From Galerina marginata (taxonomy: Eukaryota; Basidiomycota; Agaricomycetes; Agaricales; Galerinaceae), in NCBI GenBank assembly GCA_023014335.1, contig JAECYW010000008.1, forward strand, positions 1,426,001 to 1,490,000: a stretch of 64,000 nt of DNA, read 5' to 3'. The notes below the pieces were generated by a model that ran no database searches, had not been told where the DNA came from, and worked only from the letters and a program-made list of their open reading frames with translations. Below are positions 21,501 to 29,159 of this stretch, piece after piece. Position numbers and translations under genes: made by a program. The first letter of the stretch is position 1. Each line of letters begins with the position of its first letter.

Positions 21501-22957
21501 CCGCCTCCACCGCCACCGCCGCTAGGTCCGCCGCCTCCTCCGCCTCCTCCACCACCTCTGCCTCTGTTCGAATCATCTGAGGATGATGAACTCGAGCTTG
21601 GAGGATTTGGCGGATTCGACTGGTTGGTCGGTTTCTTGGGTGATAATGAAGGCAATGGTTTTTTCGAGGAATCAGAAGTTCGCCAGTCTTTTGAATTATC
21701 TGGTTCCTTGTTGGGACTTGATCCGATACCCCAAGTGTTGTTATTAGCGAAGGATGACATTCGCGCTGTCTGTCGCGAAGAGCCCCAATTATGAAAAGGT
21801 TTCGGTGTCGAGAAGAGGCCTTCCTCCCTGCTCTTCTGGCGCCATTCTGGTACATCTTCTTTCTTAGATACTCCACTTGGTTTCACTGGAGAGGTCATGT
21901 TGGCAAAGGCAGAAGGTTCGTTTGTTGCTAATCCGTATAATACATTCCCGTCCCTATTTGCAAGGATTGTCGGTTGATCTGATACACCGAAGAATGATTC
22001 GTTATTAGCTCTGAATGGAGTATCCGACGAAAGCAAGCCGCTTGTCATGGGAATCGCATGGGTTGGTTCCAGTATCGAGACCTGCTTCGACTCTTCCTTT
22101 CGGTACTCGGGCTGTTTTCCTTTATCTGGAATGGGCGGGGGCGGTAGCGAAAAGTCCTTACCTACCTTGTAACTTGTCTTAGGAGATTCGTCGTCTGCGT
22201 CACTCATTTCCTTCGGGAATTGTAACCAAGTTGGAAGATTAACTATATAATTCCAGTCCGCTCCTTCTTGTAGGTACGATAGATTGTCGGGCTTCAAGCT
22301 ACTCCTATGTCTAGGAACTTGTTCATACCAATACCTCAACTTATCGTCCGCTGACTCTTTTGGTTCTATCTTCCAAATGCTCGGACTAGTAGAACTCGGT
22401 GATAACGAATGTAACACGAACCCTCTTTTATATTCGTCTTGATATTTGAGCATAAATCGTTGTGCGCTTTCCAGCCGTTTTACGAGGGCTGTCCAAGCTG
22501 CGTGGAGTTGCGCGACCGAGAAGGATCCTGACAAAATAGTTATCGTAGTATTGCCTGGATCAACTAAGAAGTAAGAAGTCCTATCTGGGATTAATTCCGC
22601 CATTCGTTGAATGAAGACTTGAAGTTCGACTACGGTTTGCGAGATGTCCTCCAGCAATTCCTTCGTGATACTGAATCGATTACTGGGTGGATTGGCTTCG
22701 ATTCCTCTGTCGATAACTTGATCTCTTGCTAGGGTCGGCGTCGTACTGTACATCGAGACCTTTTGAGACGTCGATCGCGAGGTTTCGGTTTCAGAGGCGT
22801 ACTCAATCCATAAACTAGCCATAGGGGACATCGCATAATCGTCCTCATTGCCGTAGAACCCTAGCACCTTTGCTGATACAGATCGGCCGACGTCTTCAAG
22901 ACGAGCTTCGCTAAGGGAGTCTGCTGAAGCCGATTTCTGCGATAGAGCTGGTGACAT
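15581..22957 (-). CDS. Chromovirus gag-pol polyprotein with C-terminal chromodomain
   Basis: A 2458-codon frame. Gag occupies roughly residues 1-800, with a Gly-rich run near 485-510, the capsid-like region YFWEVQQNAQLGG to RRIMYTRMLVV, and a zinc knuckle CKACGSENHWDKEC near 823. Protease: LRLDSCADVTLIS near 1027, a DS(C)A variant of the usual DTGA/DSGA. RT: FCIDYRRLNAVT near 1442 and YIDDIVIYS near 1545. RNase H: LYTDASDDALG near 1695. Integrase: HHCC zinc finger ending CDVCQKIK near 2070, then SMDFIVNLP, CDRDPRWMS and QTEIVNKYLE as the three acidic motifs. Chromodomain: YEVEKILGHKR through RWEGYGPQFDTW near 2405-2440, which would direct integration to modified chromatin. The same frame is open 95 codons upstream of this Met without another ATG. 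Confidence 0.92.
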   Translation of the reverse strand: MSPALSQKSASADSLSEARLEDVGRSVSAKVLGFYGNEDDYAMSPMASLWIEYASETETSRSTSQKVSMYSTTPTLARDQVIDRGIEANPPSNRFSITKELLEDISQTVVELQVFIQRMAELIPDRTSYFLVDPGNTTITILSGSFSVAQLHAAWTALVKRLESAQRFMLKYQDEYKRGFVLHSLSPSSTSPSIWKIEPKESADDKLRYWYEQVPRHRSSLKPDNLSYLQEGADWNYIVNLPTWLQFPKEMSDADDESPKTSYKVGKDFSLPPPPIPDKGKQPEYRKEESKQVSILEPTHAIPMTSGLLSSDTPFRANNESFFGVSDQPTILANRDGNVLYGLATNEPSAFANMTSPVKPSGVSKKEDVPEWRQKSREEGLFSTPKPFHNWGSSRQTARMSSFANNNTWGIGSSPNKEPDNSKDWRTSDSSKKPLPSLSPKKPTNQSNPPNPPSSSSSSSDDSNRGRGGGGGGGGGGPSGGGGGGGGDDRGPPGGPQPFSPRGSHNSIPPDNGNRQQGTYGAFLPTIKAELKQEQLPSWDGDHDTAIEYFWEVQQNAQLGGHIPEAMGLWLWKNLKKGSTVQLWFSMLAPEEQGYMKTNYLTFLKGIKEGFLGRTWQLRMNSHYESQSFRQTGHENETPTKFIMRRIMYTRMLVVADIGSNIEVFLIMKRAPIPWGPIINIDSITTTSQLYAKVTEHEKALLHASRIDSSHLVTSDNLLYNLRRLGFYPSQAGGEQRQRQPDRSNSSSIPRRRANLSENQEHHMNESEAEPKESDQTLGTKDAIKFVFQALNKRQRPPPKNGYPFPKNDHVTTKMGRLPPSPCKACGSENHWDKECPDYDSNTQLSKRTANLSLSSSTEEDEAEILYGSAYSSLLDHRISQELKLLEENDPLPIPQDFHKAARAVLRKITSTEVGHKSREGAYKHAMKVSIEEIEDEDVIQARMKPKASPKFLIEEVDESKQEEPPPTLGNQPPTKPEIPSSIPPPQPDRIRLPKAKLSAPGTASIGVSVMSVKGKIGSVRNETIDLRLDSCADVTLISEDFLRSLKDKPPILQGMRMKLWQLTDKNCELKGFVRVPIIMTADDGTTVETEAEAYVVPGMTVPILLGEDYQQTYEITITRSVSDGSKIHFRGTPCTVGATPVEETEQKETPKRTSALHAGKLSRDKAHKIRKNARRRQSKKSERDLTILRAAEDCKIGPEECKRVKIEGLFPDVDLEWIVERGMITDATDNAFVIPNVLITGRTNDIPVSNPTSRPRTIRKGEILASKFVAAEYFQRPTNTVELRGMNERAEAYKVIVNLQTESQEPPISTPQTPTEPVEEENFGPKTAEMPDPTIYPSQKMEELLDVGDLPAELHDKAWKMLKSHEKAFGFDGRLGHYPSKVRVRTKEDQTPISMPMYGTSPEKRRIIEEQLDKWFELEVIEPSISPWGAPVVIAYRNGKPRFCIDYRRLNAVTIPDEFPLPRQSEILASLSGSQVLSSLDALAGFTQLEMAQEDVEKTAFRTHRGLFQFKRMPFGLRNGPSIFQRIMQGILSPYLWIFCLVYIDDIVIYSKTYEDHIEHLDKVLGAIEKAGITLSPVKCHLFYGSILLLGHKVSRLGLSTHSEKVKAVVDLEPPKKLSQLQTFLGMAVYFQSFIPYYADICGPLFGLLRKNTKWNWSSTHQMSFEAIKKALQEAPLLGHPKEGSPYRLYTDASDDALGCALQQIQPIPIKDLKGTKVYNTLQKAFTKREPVPKIPITLSARTQDDKHEMHWAENFDDTVVFVERVIAYWSRLFKSAERGYSATEREALAAKEGLVKFQPFIEGEKILLVTDHAALQWAKTYENANRRLAAWGAVFSAYAPGLEIVHRPGRVHSNVDPLSRLPREPPKHTSPINDESKPIAFTSSIVEPGFHQDPARRVSLVSFTIADSLRTSTEDNWMLGGKYKVDEEDSDESSNNLPVRTGFYSEKRNSALFVQMNPELKKKWIDAYQRSNSFQAAWNDERSLLNEGTPGYRFFRDEDGLLYFKDADFHARLCVPEEFRTKLTAIAHDNAFESGHAGPEKIWQKLAPKFYWSRMKADILRFCFTCDVCQKIKPRNFTRFGWLRPNPIPSTPYASISMDFIVNLPMSNGFNAILVVVDRLTKHGSFIPTTTGLTAEEFGVLFCMNIICKYGIPESIICDRDPRWMSKFWKEIARVLKTEMITSSAHHPQHDGQTEIVNKYLEIMLRAYISDDKSDWVAWLALLEFAYNSSYHSSISTTPFKLLLGHQPRSTLDLIAPKVLSKEGVVAERGSLEFLEQLEMHRESSRRAIAKAQNDQVKRYNEKRKASPAFKEGDKVLVNPHSLEWIESKGEGAKLSARWIGPFEILSVINPNVVRLRLPDNYPGSPVLNVEHLKLYEEDNSGADRTILPPQGLRKQASEEYEVEKILGHKRVGKKKELRFLIRWEGYGPQFDTWGTTQDLKNSPELLRAYKKENNV

Positions 22958-23242
22958 AGTAACGGGATGAGTAATCGGTTGGGCGGTTTGGTCCTGCGGA
23001 TCGCTTGTTAAGTCTAAGTGCGAGGTGACGAGCGGATCGGGAGTTGATCCTTTTGCCTGGGTTGATAGCGACGGCAGTGGGGGTTTGAGTTTAGTTCGAG
23101 GTGTATAGGACGCCGATTTAGCGGGAACCAGAGGTAGCCTAGATGAACTAGCTCTGGCTGCCCGAGGGGGCCTAGAATCGAGATCAGGAGGGGGATCCAG
23201 GATGATCGGACGGAAGATCCTCTGGGATGATAAGAGATGAAG
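22958..23242 (-). other. Open, coding-like 5' extension of the gag frame without an ATG
   Basis: In the gag frame no stop occurs between 22957 and the TAA at 23243-23245, and there is no in-frame ATG. The translated composition is Pro/Ser/Thr/Arg-rich, like the disordered gag N-terminus, and not typical of random leader. Translation may start at a non-AUG codon or be reached by splicing; it may also be untranslated leader. Confidence 0.45.
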
Positions 23243-23297
23243 TTACTGTTGAATTCGAGACTCGAGAGTGTTGGCTAGTTAAAGAACTCGAGATCGG

Positions 23298-23316
23298 CTC
23301 CCACAGTGTCCACCTT
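23298..23316 (-). other. Probable primer-binding region of the chromovirus
   Basis: Directly after the upstream LTR (minus orientation) the sequence is AAGG followed by TGGACACTGTGGGAG. A TGG a few bases from the LTR edge is the usual start of a match to a tRNA 3' end. The matching tRNA was not identified. Confidence 0.5.
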
Positions 23317-23797
23317 TGTGAAGGCCAAGAGTGTTCGTCCTTCGAAGCTAAGGGGGAACTCGAGGGTTAACTGCGAACAGAGGTGTGAGACCCGAAATGA
23401 AGCAAGACGAGATCTTTCGGTCAGGAAGCAGTTGAGACTTCGTAAGCCAAAGTCCAACGGCTTCGATCCAACTCCCAGTGCGCCTGAGAGAGAATATACC
23501 TTAGATCGTCGTATTCTAATACGAGAACTCAATGATCTCTTGAAGAGATGGTTGAGGGGTAAAAGATAATGATATTCGCCTCGAGGCGCAGACTGACTTT
23601 ATATACATAGCAATCAGGCTGACTAAGACGAATTATCTAATCTTATCAACTTAGTGATATACAGTGTTTAAAGGAATCAAAGAAATCATCGTAGAAAGTA
23701 CAACTACTAAGAGTATGGAACCGGATCGACGACGTAGGCTTTAGTTAGTAATCGGAGAGAGAGAGAGAGTACGTGAGAGGCTGGAGAGGCTGTCACA
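23317..23797 (-). repeat. LTR, upstream (5') copy in the element's orientation
   Basis: 481 bp, nearly identical to 12235-12715. It should carry the element's promoter, reading leftward into gag-pol. Confidence 0.95.
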
Positions 23798-23802
23798 CAC
23801 CG
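23798..23802. repeat. Chromovirus target-site duplication, right copy
   Basis: CACCG, equal to 12230-12234. Confidence 0.95.
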
Positions 23803-24320
23803 GTACAACACGCGCTAACGCCCTACGGCGCGCAAAGCTATCCACACAGAAGGCCTGGGTAAAACGATGGAAGGACACACCGAAAACCGGCGGCTTTGCG
23901 ATTGCCAACACACTACAACCCACCCTGCGCCCAACCAAACGATTTTTAAACACCAAACGCGAAATCTTCGGCAGGCTCATCCAATGCAGGACAGGCCACG
24001 CATACACTGGCGAGTTCCGCCGACGCTTCTTTCCTGATAAGGACCAGGACTGCCCATGTGGAGAAGAATATCAATCCCGGGAACACATCCTGATCCACTG
24101 CCCCAGGTTCGACATCCACCGAAATCACCTCCACAAAATCTCCCGGGATGTATTCCTGCCAACAATACTCGGCACGGAAGAAGGGATCCAGGCGCTAACC
24201 ACCTTCTTACAAGAAAGCGGCGCCTTCACTATGCTCGGCCGCCCCCTCGACGACCGAGTTTCACCCAACTTCGACGATGAACCAGAGGCCCCAGAGGCCG
24301 ATGACGGTCCCGAGCTTTAA
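23803..24320 (+). pseudogene. LINE ORF2, last segment: C-terminal zinc-binding region
   Basis: Continues the ORF2 frame after removal of the chromovirus and one CACCG copy. It encodes about 172 residues, including RLIQCRTGHAYTGEFRRRF and the CPCGEEYQSREHILIHCPRF motif (C-C-H-C), a hallmark of the C-terminus of I-type and Tad-type LINE ORF2 proteins, and ends at the TAA at 24318-24320. The lengths of the three segments add to 4092 nt, which is a multiple of three. Confidence 0.88.
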
Positions 24321-24577
24321 GCCCGCCCCCCATTCCCGCTCTCTTCTCTGCTCTTATTCTTAAATTACGATACCCGCCGAATCGGCCCCATATACCCCAC
24401 CCTTTTCCGCTCCGAAACATTTCAGCTTTACAACAACACACCCACAACTTGTCCCATTAGAGTTCATTGCGTAGACTGTACATATTTATGTAGATAGGAG
24501 ACCGGCATGCCCCCACAGGCATGCCCGTGCGTCTTAGTACCGACTTACTTGCAGCACGATAATCCATTGATTTCAAA
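24321..24577 (+). other. LINE 3' untranslated region and tail
   Basis: Pyrimidine-rich noncoding sequence containing a short hairpin-like CGGCATGCCCCCACAGGCATGCCCG-type stem near 24511-24533, ending in an A-rich stretch that merges with the target duplication. Confidence 0.7.
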
Positions 24578-24592
24578 AAAGGGCGCTTGGCC
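24578..24592. repeat. LINE target-site duplication, right copy
   Basis: AAAGGGCGCTTGGCC, equal to 1526-1540. Confidence 0.9.
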
Positions 24593-25151
24593 GGAGGAAA
24601 GAAGAGAATGTGGAGGGGTTGATGACGGACGGAGGAGGAGGGAGGAGTACTTAAGTAAGTAGACAGGCAGATGGCCCGCTCAAATACAATGGCCGTTGTG
24701 AGTGAGGCAGTGCCACGCGATTTTCATAACAATGGAGGGCGGTGAACAATAGGGTTGTGGCCCAACCTTCATGATCAACAACGCTTTTCTTCTACTAGCT
24801 GGAAACTTGCCAACGGTTGTGATGATCAGAGACATGGTCATGGCCATGATCAATGACGGCGAAGCGCGGAAAAGCTAATATTAGGGAGGAAGTCAGCAAC
24901 GATTAATGGCAGGTTCGATGTCGGGGACAATGGGCTTGGCTCGTTGTGCAAAGCGGTCCAGATTTATTTCAGTGTGAGCGGAGGTCAAGGAAAACGAGTG
25001 CAGGAGGGCAAAGTCGAAGCTGAATCTCAAAGATGTCAGAAATTCAAGCCATTTGTCAAACCATTGAAAGGGTATCATATTAGGGTATGAATGAGCCATA
25101 ACACCGATCCTACAAATGACAGAGGTTCAAAGAGACGGAGAGCAATGCACA
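24593..25151 (-). promoter_or_regulatory. Displaced upstream flank of the lactonase gene; no gene seen
   Basis: On the minus strand, 24593-24660 is a long pyrimidine-rich tract (CCTCC and TTCTC repeats) of the kind found just upstream of transcription starts in filamentous fungi. Before the LINE inserted it lay about 120 bp upstream of the lactonase ATG. The rest of the stretch holds no convincing frame and also contains the 3' flank of the vWA gene. Confidence 0.5.
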
Positions 25152-26730
25152 TCATCGCCTTGTCATGCCTTTTGAGGTCACTTTGGAACTTCTCATAACG
25201 CTTTGCATGACAATCCGTTTGGCCTATCCAAAATAATGAGTCCAACTGGAATCCAAGGAATAAGCCAACGGAACTGACCTGCGAGTACTCCACCTCGGCC
25301 TCTTTGAATTCGACAGCAGGCGCTCGCGAGCCGGATGAATACTCCGACATCATTCGAGGCTCATCGATCTAACAGAACAAATCAGGGGGTTGGCAAAGCG
25401 TCCTGTGATGATTTAACAAAAATCAATGTCAACTCACCCTTGTGACCTGATCGCGAGCCTCAGACAGTTTATCAGAAGTTTTCCAGATATTTGCGTTGGT
25501 CTCAGCCGCCGAGGAGGACCCATAGACGTTCTCCACAGCCATAGTGTTGATCTTGACGCCTTTTTGCTTCATCATATTGTGCACTTCCTCCATGACTTCT
25601 TCTATGGGTTTGGACCGCTCATAAACGTTGTCGACGACCTCTTTCTTGTACTCTTGGATGAGCTTCTCGGTTTCGATGGTCTCAACAGCTGTGCCGGTGA
25701 TGTAGTCTCCGAGCCGGTCGGCCATGGTTAGGGGGAACATTTGGCCGCTGTTCAGATTTAGGCGCGAAATTTTATGGTTAGAGGTGAAAATACTGACCTT
25801 GTAATTTCCGTCAAAGCTCTGTAAAAATCCACGGCATTCTAATTTGGAGATAAGTAATCGCTATGTGACGATTGTACTTTTGCGAGTAATCATACCTTGT
25901 AATGACTGAGCGCTGGCTCGCATGCAACGACGAACTTTAAGCGAGTTGATTAGAACATGCTGGCAAGACCGAGTTCAGAAAACTCACCAGCGTTATTCCA
26001 CGTTCAGCCATCTGTCGAGCAAGGTCGAGAGGGTCGTTTTCTAGGGTTAACATTAAGCAACCAGAATAATGATCTAGGCGACGAGTAGGACTTACGGTCT
26101 GGAGATGCATCAAAGCCATCGTGGTCCTCTCCAATGCCATGTGGAGGGGCATCCGTGATAAGCACGACCATCTTCGCTGCATTCTCCTTCCATTCCATAT
26201 TCAGAGCTAGAGCCAAAGCCGCCGTCTGTGCTTCAGGCCCATCACCTCCGCCTTGGGGCTTCAGCGAGTGCAAATTCTTCTCCATAACAGCAATATCAGA
26301 AGTGAACCCGAAGTCCTTCGTGACATACGTCCTGTCCTGCGGCGGGTGGTCGCGGAAGGCGACGAGCCCGAAACGAATATTATGCGGCGCCATGTTGGAG
26401 GTGCTCGAGATCTTCTGACAAATATCGCGGATGGCAGTCTTAGCTGCGTTGATGTATGGTCCTTGGCTGGCGGTTGTGTCTTGGAGGAACAGGACGTCGC
26501 TGGAGTTCTACTTTTAGTTTATGGGTGAAAATAGATATGCGGGTGACGTACATTTGGTCATTGCTAGAGGCGCCGTCAGTGGACTGTGGTCGAAGAGGCC
26601 GTGCTTTGCTTTTTGTGCTGGATTGGCCTTGTGTGCTGGACTCGCCATTTTCACTGGGTTTGCCTGTAGCACCGTCTTGGTTTTCTGCATTTCCTTTCCC
26701 CTTCCTCGAGAACAAACTGAAGAGAAACAT
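25152..26730 (-). CDS. vWA-domain protein, copy 1
   Basis: A 395-residue von Willebrand factor A domain protein of unknown role, probably intracellular. Exons (minus strand): 26730-26552, 26499-26096, 26040-25988, 25934-25896, 25838-25798, 25747-25438, 25368-25279 and 25223-25152. After a Lys/Ser-rich N-terminus ([12 protein letters not shown]) the metal-binding MIDAS loop is [13 protein letters not shown] (Asp67, Ser71). The vWA core continues with [27 protein letters not shown] and [13 protein letters not shown], then [13 protein letters not shown], and a helical C-terminal half ([26 protein letters not shown]). It is a paralogue of the gene at 34346-35914: exons 2-6 have identical lengths (404, 53, 39, 41 and 310 nt). 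A TATAAG lies about 62 bp upstream of the start (26791-26796). The N-terminal hydrophobic residues are too few for a signal peptide. Confidence 0.85.
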
Positions 26731-27661
26731 GGCTAATGAGGTGCAGACAGAGAAATGTGCGTGATGATTCCGCTGGTGAGTTTTCTCGTTCTTATATCTT
26801 TGAATTTGTATCGCCACGTCGCCACTTCGCATCCGTCTCGTGAAGGGTCTACTCCCCAGTATTCACATTAATTGACATATGTGACTTGGAAAAAGTCTGA
26901 GTCCCAAGTAACCTGTGCCGCAGTGTGTTGCCTTAAATGCGAAAAGTGTCAGTCGAAGACGCATACAAAAAAAGTGGTCAACGTACAGGGAAATCGTAGA
27001 CCTAGAAGAGGAGCTAAGCTATGCATGTGAAGAATTGGCCACGAATTACAATATAATATCGCTTCATGGAACACTGCCCCATCGTTGTGTCTTGTGAATG
27101 ATTAATATCTTGTTCCTGAGCAAATCTTTAGCCCTATCAGGTAGGCGGGACAGCAAGCACTGCCGCAAAGACGCGTGAAAGGTATTGAGTTGGTGTTCAT
27201 AGCCAGAACTTCTAGGAACACGAGAGGCGCAAGTAGAGAGCAACAGAGAGCAAACAGTCACCAGTGCAGATGACGGTCACGTGACATCGATCCTGACGCG
27301 ACAAATTGTGACGGACAAACAGTCGAGGGACGCAGAGCTTCCAGCTTGGATTGGAGAACTCTGGTCTGCACATTAAACGGCCTAGAAAAAGCATTCTTTT
27401 GTTGATCGTACAAGTACAGCATGAATATACAGCAGGCATATCGTAAGCAAAGCAAAAAAAAACTCTACTGTTATAAGGCGCTATGTACATAGTAATTTAT
27501 AAAACAAGGTGTTAGCTCCTGTTCCGATATATGATATCAGTACAGAAAAGATTCTCCATCCAATAGTAGCCAATGTGAACAGGAGGCTGTAAAGGTGGAC
27601 GAGACCGACACGGGTCGAAGATGGGAACTGCCTGGAGGACGACCGTGGTACAATGAATTGT
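26731..27661. other. Intergenic stretch without a convincing gene
   Basis: About 0.9 kb. Only short frames lacking family resemblance or plausible splicing. It must hold the vWA copy 1 promoter on its left and the 3' end of the TRIC-like gene on its right. Confidence 0.6.
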
Positions 27662-28777
27662 TCATTGGGATTTCTTCTTGGCCTTTTTACTGGGGCTGGT
27701 AACACCAATTGGTTTAAGAGGCGGAGTCGCCACAATTGAATCCAACCAATGAACCTTTACTACACGTGCAGCGAACAAGAGCCCAAGTGTTGCGGCCGCA
27801 AGGGATTTAGCTTCGAGGGAGCTGAGAGGGGGAAAGTCAGAATCGGGATGAGGTTTCCGGGTTCCTGATAGCAATGGGGATGACAAAATGAGCGTTGTGT
27901 ATGTGTGGAGAGATGTAAAAGCCGTATGGTGCGTTGTGCTGCTATAGATAAGCGCTGTAATAATAAATTCAAAAATGAAATTAGAGCAGCAAGTAAGAAA
28001 GTGACGTATTTACTGACCGACGAAAGCGCCACCCCAGACATCGAGAGTACCTGCCCATCCGGCTCCAGCGCGAAGAACTGGGGGAGTGCTGAATGACCAG
28101 TTGGGTGACCATGCTGAGAAGGTACCCGCCGAAAGCCCTCCCCCGCAGGAGACGATAGCTCCAACGAGTAGATGTGTCAAGGGAGAGTTCCGATATTCAG
28201 GGTGAACATTAGGAGATGAAAGTAGCCCAAGGCTGAGAGTGACCGCGTTAGTTCGGAGAAGAGCATCTAGTGGCCAGAAAAAGGTATCTAGAACGACTGG
28301 GTAAAGGAACTGGGTGGCTTATATTAGCGATGTGGAGTTTGGTTGAGGTGAAAGCTAAGCACATACATCGGGAAATATCTGAAAGAGCAGTGTAAAAAAG
28401 ACGTGAACAGAGATATAGTTGATGGCCGGATGAAATGAGTAGAGCATGGGTGGGGGCAAGCCCAGCAGGAAATGTGATAGAAGCCCACCACCCCATGCCT
28501 GCGACAGAATCCGATTGCGTCAGTACAGGCTCAACAGCGGAAACTAAAGGTAGTTTCGACATACCATCATAAGAAATCCCATAATATGGGTCCCCCATGA
28601 AAGCGGCGTCGCAGACTTGCGCGCATTCGCTTGGAATATCATCGATACACGCGCTGCGTGAAGAGTTGGAGCCAAGGCATACGGAAACCAAATTGGGTGG
28701 ACTGTCGTGGTGTTGAGGAATACCAAGGCATCCGATATTGGGCGCACGTAGTTGGCGGCTGCTATCGCCAGTTCCAT
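27662..28777 (-). CDS. TRIC-channel-like multi-pass membrane protein
   Basis: A 309-residue membrane protein from four exons (28777-28565, 28498-28367, 28309-28018, 27954-27662). Two half-repeats are visible, each with a glycine-kinked helix: AWGGGLLSHFLLG followed by LPPP, and VGAIVSCGGGLSAGTF. Between them is FWPLDALLRTNAVTLSLGL. This spacing, including a GG..L...LLG..P segment, resembles trimeric intracellular cation (TRIC/TMEM38) channels, which balance charge across ER-type membranes during calcium release. The C-terminus is lysine-rich (KKAKKKSQ), which fits ER retention. The start ATG has an ACCACCATGG context. It is transcribed divergently from the decarboxylase-hydrolase gene, 382 bp away. 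Membrane topology is clear; TRIC membership rests on motif resemblance only. Confidence 0.7.
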
Positions 28778-29159
28778 GGTGGTAAGAAGGAGGGTAAGTT
28801 GATGAAAGGGAAGAGGTTCAATTTCGTACTTTGGTTTAGACATCCGGCGGGCGCTTCGGAGGTCACACGAGGGTGCCGGCACGATCGGCAATGCCATCAT
28901 TTGATGCGCCAGATTACCGACGCGCCAGCTGGACAGAGTCGACCAGATGCATCCACAACGCAATCAGAAACACTGAATCTCTCGAGTACACGTTCTATTT
29001 CAGAAAATACCCCAAGCCTTCCGTCTTATTTTGTTTTCATTTTCAAGGAAGACCATGATATCATCGCGGATCTCACGTTCCGGCAGCCTCTTTTACCGGC
29101 TTTCTCATCTCCAGGCAGATAAGAATCGTCTTTCTTCTCCTTTCTCGTCACCTACTAAC
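28778..29159. promoter_or_regulatory. Shared divergent promoter region
   Basis: 382 bp between the start codons of the TRIC-like gene (-) and the decarboxylase-hydrolase gene (+). No clear TATA box was found. Confidence 0.5.

Larger units (their letters stand above)
12235..23797 (-). mobile_element. Ty3/gypsy chromovirus, full length, with an extra ORF
   Basis: An 11.56-kb LTR retrotransposon transcribed leftward. It has two 481-bp LTRs differing at a single base (12245 versus 23327), a 5-bp target duplication, a primer-binding region, one long gag-pol frame, a second ORF after pol, and a G-rich polypurine tract. The order protease, RT, RNase H, integrase, chromodomain identifies a chromovirus. 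Near-identical LTRs and open frames mark a recent insertion. It interrupts LINE ORF2 in its RNase H to C-terminal region. Confidence 0.95.
1541..24577 (+). mobile_element. LINE (non-LTR) retrotransposon split by two later insertions
   Basis: A two-ORF LINE: ORF1 with zinc knuckles, then ORF2 with endonuclease, reverse transcriptase, RNase H and a C-terminal CCHC-like motif, an order seen in fungal Tad-like and related I-type elements. It begins at 1541 with a 104-bp leader and ends near 24577 in a short A-rich tail after a 257-bp 3' UTR. A 15-bp target duplication flanks it. Inside ORF2 sit a TIR element (5250-10075) and a chromovirus (12235-23797). Without them the LINE is about 6.6 kb and full length. 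ORF1 is open throughout and ORF2 is restored in frame, so the element was probably recently active before it was interrupted. The clade assignment is inference. Confidence 0.92.
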
